A DNA stretch of 64,000 bases. Origin: Pseudomonas sp. TH43. Its GTDB lineage: Bacteria > Pseudomonadota > Gammaproteobacteria > Pseudomonadales > Pseudomonadaceae. The notes under the pieces were generated by a model. The model saw only the letters and a program-made list of their open reading frames with translations. It did not search any database and was not told the DNA's origin. This document shows, in pieces, positions 59,360 to 64,000 of this stretch (the stretch's first letter is position 1; the number at the start of each line of letters is the position of its first letter). A program made the position numbers and the translations under genes. The DNA lies in the NCBI RefSeq assembly GCF_016650635.1, contig NZ_JAEKFI010000003.1, positions 1,398,501 through 1,462,500 of the forward strand. The letters run 5' to 3'.

Positions 59360-62300
59360 GAACGCGCCCCTTCGCTGGACAATGAACGCCAGGGTGCTTC
59401 AAACAGAGGACGGTATAACGCGTCGCACCAACCGGTGAAGGTCTCGTCCGCAAGCAGCGCATCAAAGTCGGCATATTGCCGGGTCAGCGCAGGACTTTCG
59501 CGGCGCTCGCCTTCACTGTTCTGACCGTCACCGTCATAGGCTTTACGGGCAGCGGCTTCGGCCTTGAGCGGATCGGTCTGGGACAGCCAGGCAAACGCGG
59601 TTTTCACTGCAATCGGCAATGGCTGGCGCATGCCTGCCTGCCAGGCGAGGAGAAGGTCACCGAGAAACCGAACGGATCTTTCCTGCTCCATAGGCTCAAG
59701 CAGCAAGGTATCGTCACTGGCCACCAATGCTGTGGTCAGTGAAACGCCGCTGGCGCAGGCGACAAGGTGATTGACCCACGGTTTGGTCAGTCGATGCCAT
59801 TTGCGGCTCTTGATCGAGCCAATGCTGTTGGGAATGGTCGTGACCGACAAGACACCGCCATCGGCGCGCTGATGCAGGCCCGAGAGCCAGCCTTCAAGGC
59901 GTAAATTCTGCAACTCGAGATGAATCGGCATCGCGCTGGTCAGCGGGGTTGGCCATAACGTCAGAAGTTGCCGATAGCGTAGCAGCAAGTCTGGTAGCGG
60001 CTCGATCAACTCTCGTTGCAGGCATTCGCCAAAACCCGCCATTGGCAACAATCCGCTGTTTTGCAGACGGCGCGCCTGAGCTTCGAGCGCCTGCTCGACA
60101 TTCTCGGGCTGTCGCAGCGCGGCTTCGAGCAAGCTGTCGCTGAGCGTATAACGCTGCAACGCGTCCAGCACGAAAGGCTCTTCATCGGCCAGCGGGGCTT
60201 CGGCGGCCTCGAAATAGACTTTGAGTCGCTGAGTGAAAAAGTGCCGGACCGGGTTGCGCAAGAAGTCTTGCAACAAGGTCAGGCTCAACGGCTCCTCCTG
60301 GATATAAGGCGTGAGTAACTGAGCGTCGGTTTGTGGCTCATGTTGTTGATGCAAAACCTGCCATTCACTGGCGTAGCTGAACAGCTGATCGCCATCATGG
60401 AAATAGCGCGCACTGAACGGTTGCAGCGGATGCTCTTCGGTAATCGCGCTCAACAGATCCTGGCTTTCGTCTAGCAGTCGCCAGCCACTGGCGAGGTGAT
60501 CACGCAATTGGCCGATCAACACCGAAGCAGGCCGTTCACTGTTGTCCCGAATGCTGCGGCCGACCCAACTGATGTAGAGCTGATGGCGTGCGGACAGAAG
60601 CGCTTCGAGCAACAGATAACGATCGTCTTCACGCCGCGACCGGTCACCCGGGCGGTAATCGCTGCCCATCAGATCGAAGTCCAGCGGTGGCTGCGCGCGA
60701 GGGTAATCACCATCGTTCATCCCCAGCAAACAGACCAGTTTGAAGGGAATGGCGCGCATGGGCATCAGCGTACAAAAGTTCACCGCACCGGCCAGGAAGC
60801 GCTGAGACAGGCGGCCCTGATCCAGTCCGGCCAGCCAGGCTTCCCGTACGACGGTCAGCGGCAGTTCATCCACCAGACCTACCGCCTCGCAGGTCTCCAG
60901 CCAGGTTTCGCGAAGCTCCTCCAACTGCGTCAGCAAGTAATCATCGTGCTCATTACTGGCTTTGAAGAACAATTGCATCAGCGCTTGCAGGCGCTGCCCC
61001 CACTCTTTGGGTTGAGCCGGTTGTGTGAGCTGCTGATGAGCGAGTTCCAGGGCATCGAGCAAGGCCACCAAAGGCCCGATCAGTGCAGCATCCAGACCAC
61101 CGATTTCATCATAGGGCTCGATACCGGCACAGGCTTCGGCGCTGCCGACCGCGTAGCCCAGCAGCATTCGGCGCATACCGAAATGCCAACTGTTCTGCTC
61201 CAGTTCCTGCGGTAGTCCAAGCCCGGCGCGTTGTTCGGCATTCATTCCCCAGCGCACACCCGCGCCTTCGATCCAGCGGTGCAACGTCGGCAGGTCGCGC
61301 TCTTCCACGCCGAAACGGGCACGCAGCGCCGGTACGTCGAGCAAATCGAGAATCTCGCTGACCGGGAAACGACTGTCCGGCAACTTGAGCAGGTGCTCGA
61401 CCGCGATCAGCAATGGATCCCGACCACGCTGGCCCTGATCCGCCAATGTGAAGGGGATGAAGCGCGGATCATGTCGATCGATCTGACCAAAAACAGCACG
61501 AATGTGTGGGGCATAACTGTCGACGTCCGGCACCATGACGATCACATCGCGCGGGCGCAGATCCGGGTTGGCACTGAAGCGTGCCAACAGCTGGTCATGG
61601 AGGATTTCGACTTCGCGTTGAGCACTGTGGGCAACGTGAAAACGGATCGAATCGTCCTTTGCCAGATCAACAGGAGGCCAATGCTCGCGAGTTTCACTGA
61701 GTGGACGCAACTCGAGGATGTCGTCCTGTAATTGATTGAGCAAATTGTGCGGCTGAGTGTCGCTGAACAGGTCAATTCGCCCGTCGCGAAAGGCCGCGCG
61801 ATAGCTGTTGGGATCGTCATAGCTGTCGAGCAGGTTGATGTAGTCGCGACCCTGTTTACCCCATGCAGCCAATAATGGATGGGCGTGTTGATGCAGTGTG
61901 TCTGGGTCAAGTGCGACAGGCATGCCACTCTTGCGCGATTGCCGCTTGTATTGGTGACGCAGTAAATCCTTGTCCGCGACGATATCGGCCCAGTGGTGAC
62001 GGCAAGGGTTGTGTACGCAGAGCAGAACCTGGCTGAATCGAGCGAGCCCTGCTAGTGCTTCGAGCACCTGAGCTGGCAATGAAGATATCCCGAAGACAAT
62101 GACTCGCGAGGGTAGTCCAGCCGGAGCTTCTGTCAGGTTATTGATGCGTTCGATAAATCGCTGATGAACGCCGGCACGGCTTTGTGCCATGCCTTTTTCG
62201 CCCACGTCGCCCAACAGCGCGCGCCACAATTCGGCTTGCCAGCAACTGGTTGGAGGCAGTGGTTTTATTTCGCCCCTGACGTTTCGTAACTGATGCCGCC

Positions 62301-62808
62301 CTTCCGCCCAATCCTCAAGCCAGTCTGCCCGATACACCTGATATTGGTCGAAGAGATCCGCCAGACGCTCGGACAGCTGATAGCGCTTGCGCAAGTCAGT
62401 GTCGTGGGTGAGGAAGCGTTGCAGCGGCTCAAAATGAGGACGATCGATGACCTGCGGGAGCAGGCGCATCAAACGCCAGGTCAATGGCGCTTTATCGAGC
62501 AGGGATTTGGGCGGAATTTCATCTCGGCCCAAAACCATTCGGTACAACTGCCACATGAAACTGCCGGGCAACTGCACATCGATTGCTGCGGCAATGCCGC
62601 AACCGCCGAGGTCATCTTCCTCGGGGTCTTCTGCCAGGGCCAATTTGAGCCACTGAGCAATGCCGTTGCTCTGTACCAGAGCAATTTCGTTTTCCAGAGG
62701 AGCCAATGGATAGCGCCGCATTATGCTGATCACAAGGCTGCGCAGTTCGTCCAGGCTATTGCTCTGGACCACCATAAATGCAGCGTTGAGGGACTGGGCG
62801 TCCGGCAT
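59356..62808 (-). CDS. recC: Exonuclease V gamma subunit RecC
   Basis: This 1150-aa protein has a helicase-like fold without a Walker A, and keeps characteristic RecC segments such as LGMNDGDYPRAQPPLDFDLM and LLEALLSARHQLYISWVGRS. RecC scans for the Chi site and holds the complex together. ATG 62808 lies after AAGGAA. It is the first gene of recCBD and begins 113 bases after the rRNA operon terminator on the same strand. Confidence 0.97.
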   Translation of the reverse strand: MPDAQSLNAAFMVVQSNSLDELRSLVISIMRRYPLAPLENEIALVQSNGIAQWLKLALAEDPEEDDLGGCGIAAAIDVQLPGSFMWQLYRMVLGRDEIPPKSLLDKAPLTWRLMRLLPQVIDRPHFEPLQRFLTHDTDLRKRYQLSERLADLFDQYQVYRADWLEDWAEGRHQLRNVRGEIKPLPPTSCWQAELWRALLGDVGEKGMAQSRAGVHQRFIERINNLTEAPAGLPSRVIVFGISSLPAQVLEALAGLARFSQVLLCVHNPCRHHWADIVADKDLLRHQYKRQSRKSGMPVALDPDTLHQHAHPLLAAWGKQGRDYINLLDSYDDPNSYRAAFRDGRIDLFSDTQPHNLLNQLQDDILELRPLSETREHWPPVDLAKDDSIRFHVAHSAQREVEILHDQLLARFSANPDLRPRDVIVMVPDVDSYAPHIRAVFGQIDRHDPRFIPFTLADQGQRGRDPLLIAVEHLLKLPDSRFPVSEILDLLDVPALRARFGVEERDLPTLHRWIEGAGVRWGMNAEQRAGLGLPQELEQNSWHFGMRRMLLGYAVGSAEACAGIEPYDEIGGLDAALIGPLVALLDALELAHQQLTQPAQPKEWGQRLQALMQLFFKASNEHDDYLLTQLEELRETWLETCEAVGLVDELPLTVVREAWLAGLDQGRLSQRFLAGAVNFCTLMPMRAIPFKLVCLLGMNDGDYPRAQPPLDFDLMGSDYRPGDRSRREDDRYLLLEALLSARHQLYISWVGRSIRDNSERPASVLIGQLRDHLASGWRLLDESQDLLSAITEEHPLQPFSARYFHDGDQLFSYASEWQVLHQQHEPQTDAQLLTPYIQEEPLSLTLLQDFLRNPVRHFFTQRLKVYFEAAEAPLADEEPFVLDALQRYTLSDSLLEAALRQPENVEQALEAQARRLQNSGLLPMAGFGECLQRELIEPLPDLLLRYRQLLTLWPTPLTSAMPIHLELQNLRLEGWLSGLHQRADGGVLSVTTIPNSIGSIKSRKWHRLTKPWVNHLVACASGVSLTTALVASDDTLLLEPMEQERSVRFLGDLLLAWQAGMRQPLPIAVKTAFAWLSQTDPLKAEAAARKAYDGDGQNSEGERRESPALTRQYADFDALLADETFTGWCDALYRPLFEAPWRSLSSEGARS

Positions 62809-62920
62809 AAAGGATTCCTTGGAAAGTACGAAAGCCAGGGCAGAACCTTAGCATTGTCGGCAGGTTGTGACAGCCGGACGGCGTCCGAGATTGCTGTACG
62901 AACTTTCCTGCGGGCAAAAC

Positions 62921-62951
62921 AAAACCCCAACTGCTTTCGCAATTGGGGTTT
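62921..62951 (-). terminator. Terminator of the rRNA operon
   Basis: CCCCAA (62925-62930) pairs with TTGGGG (62943-62948), with a short inner TGC/GCA stem. Followed on the minus strand by a T-rich TTGTTTTG, it is a typical terminator 10-15 bases past 5S. Confidence 0.85.
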
Positions 62952-62962
62952 CGGAATTTAAT

Positions 62963-63077
62963 CTTGACGATGACCTACTCTCACATGGGGAAACCCCACA
63001 CTACCATCGGCGATGCATCGTTTCACTGCTGAGTTCGGGATGGGATCAGGTGGTTCCAACGCTCTATGGTCGTCAAG
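62963..63077 (-). rRNA. rrf: 5S ribosomal RNA
   Basis: About 115 bases on the minus strand carry helix I ends CTTGACGA and TCGTCAAG, the loop TGATCCCATCCCGAACTCAG and CGCCGATGGTAGTGTGGGG. This agrees with the Pseudomonas 5S sequence. The exact ends may differ by one or two bases. Confidence 0.96.
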
Positions 63078-63250
63078 AAATTCGGGTACCGAACCGTGGC
63101 CAGATGGCCTCGCTTCAGCAAATTGGGTATGGGATAGTTTTCGGTGTTTTGTGCTGCCTTTTTAGGGGCGGTCGAACTTTCGGTTCGTTTCGTCTTCACA
63201 CACCGCAATCTGATGCTCTTTCGAGTACTCAAATTGCTTGGGTGTTATAT
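63078..63250 (-). other. 23S-5S intergenic spacer
   Basis: This 173-base spacer lies within the rRNA transcript, with no tRNA gene in it. It carries processing stems near the ends of the mature 23S. Confidence 0.85.

Positions 63251-64000
<750 letters not shown>

Overview
The window looks like chromosome of a fluorescent-group Pseudomonas. Support comes from the divergent fur/omlA pair, smpB and ssrA close together, the yfiRNB c-di-GMP operon, mmsAB, recCBD beside an rRNA operon, GC-rich codon use, and many intergenic REP/REPIN elements of the kinds scattered through these genomes. I see no prophage, integrase, insertion sequence, CRISPR array or toxin island. The window is mostly core genome and catabolic gene clusters.

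Layout. 1-4.2 kb is housekeeping: recN tail, fur, omlA/bamE, rnfH, ratA, an NSS transporter and smpB. 4.3-12.9 kb is a lactate module: an LldR-type repressor, then lldP, lldE/lutA, lldF/lutB, lldG/lutC and an FeS-containing D-lactate dehydrogenase. A perfect 17-bp PdhR/LldR-type palindrome and a Crc-type A-rich motif precede lldP, and no lldD is present. 13-14.4 kb holds two paralogous small secreted proteins and the tmRNA gene. 14.6-22.3 kb holds an SH3-like membrane protein, a lysozyme-inhibitor-like protein, a DUF2252 protein, two acetyltransferases, and an envelope group (GT39 glycosyltransferase, PAP2 phosphatase, Ais-like phosphatase). A chemoreceptor follows at 22.5 kb behind a FliA-like -10 element.

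24.6-35.7 kb is the most unusual region. On the minus strand lie an alkyl-DHAP-synthase-like flavoprotein, a GlpD-like dehydrogenase and an FGGY kinase, with a divergent AraC-family regulator. They are followed by a zinc phospholipase C/P1-nuclease-like secreted protein, a DUF1302 outer-membrane protein and a DUF1329 protein. I suggest, as inference only, a lipid or glycerol-ether uptake and breakdown system. 36.3-40 kb is an N-acyl-D-amino-acid module (D-aminoacylase, RpiR regulator, GntP transporter). 40.4-47.3 kb is a mosaic of small redox and regulatory genes. 47.6-51.1 kb is mmsA-mmsB with a divergent LysR regulator. 51.1-53.4 kb is yfiR-yfiN-yfiB. 53.6-62.8 kb is recC-recB-recD, each junction overlapping by ATGA. 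62.9-64 kb is the 3' end of an rRNA operon (5S and the end of 23S) on the minus strand.

Four REP sequence families form eleven inverted pairs plus one singlet, nearly all between genes. No RAYT transposase gene lies in the window. Long reading frames antisense to real genes are frequent because of the GC-rich codon bias and were rejected.
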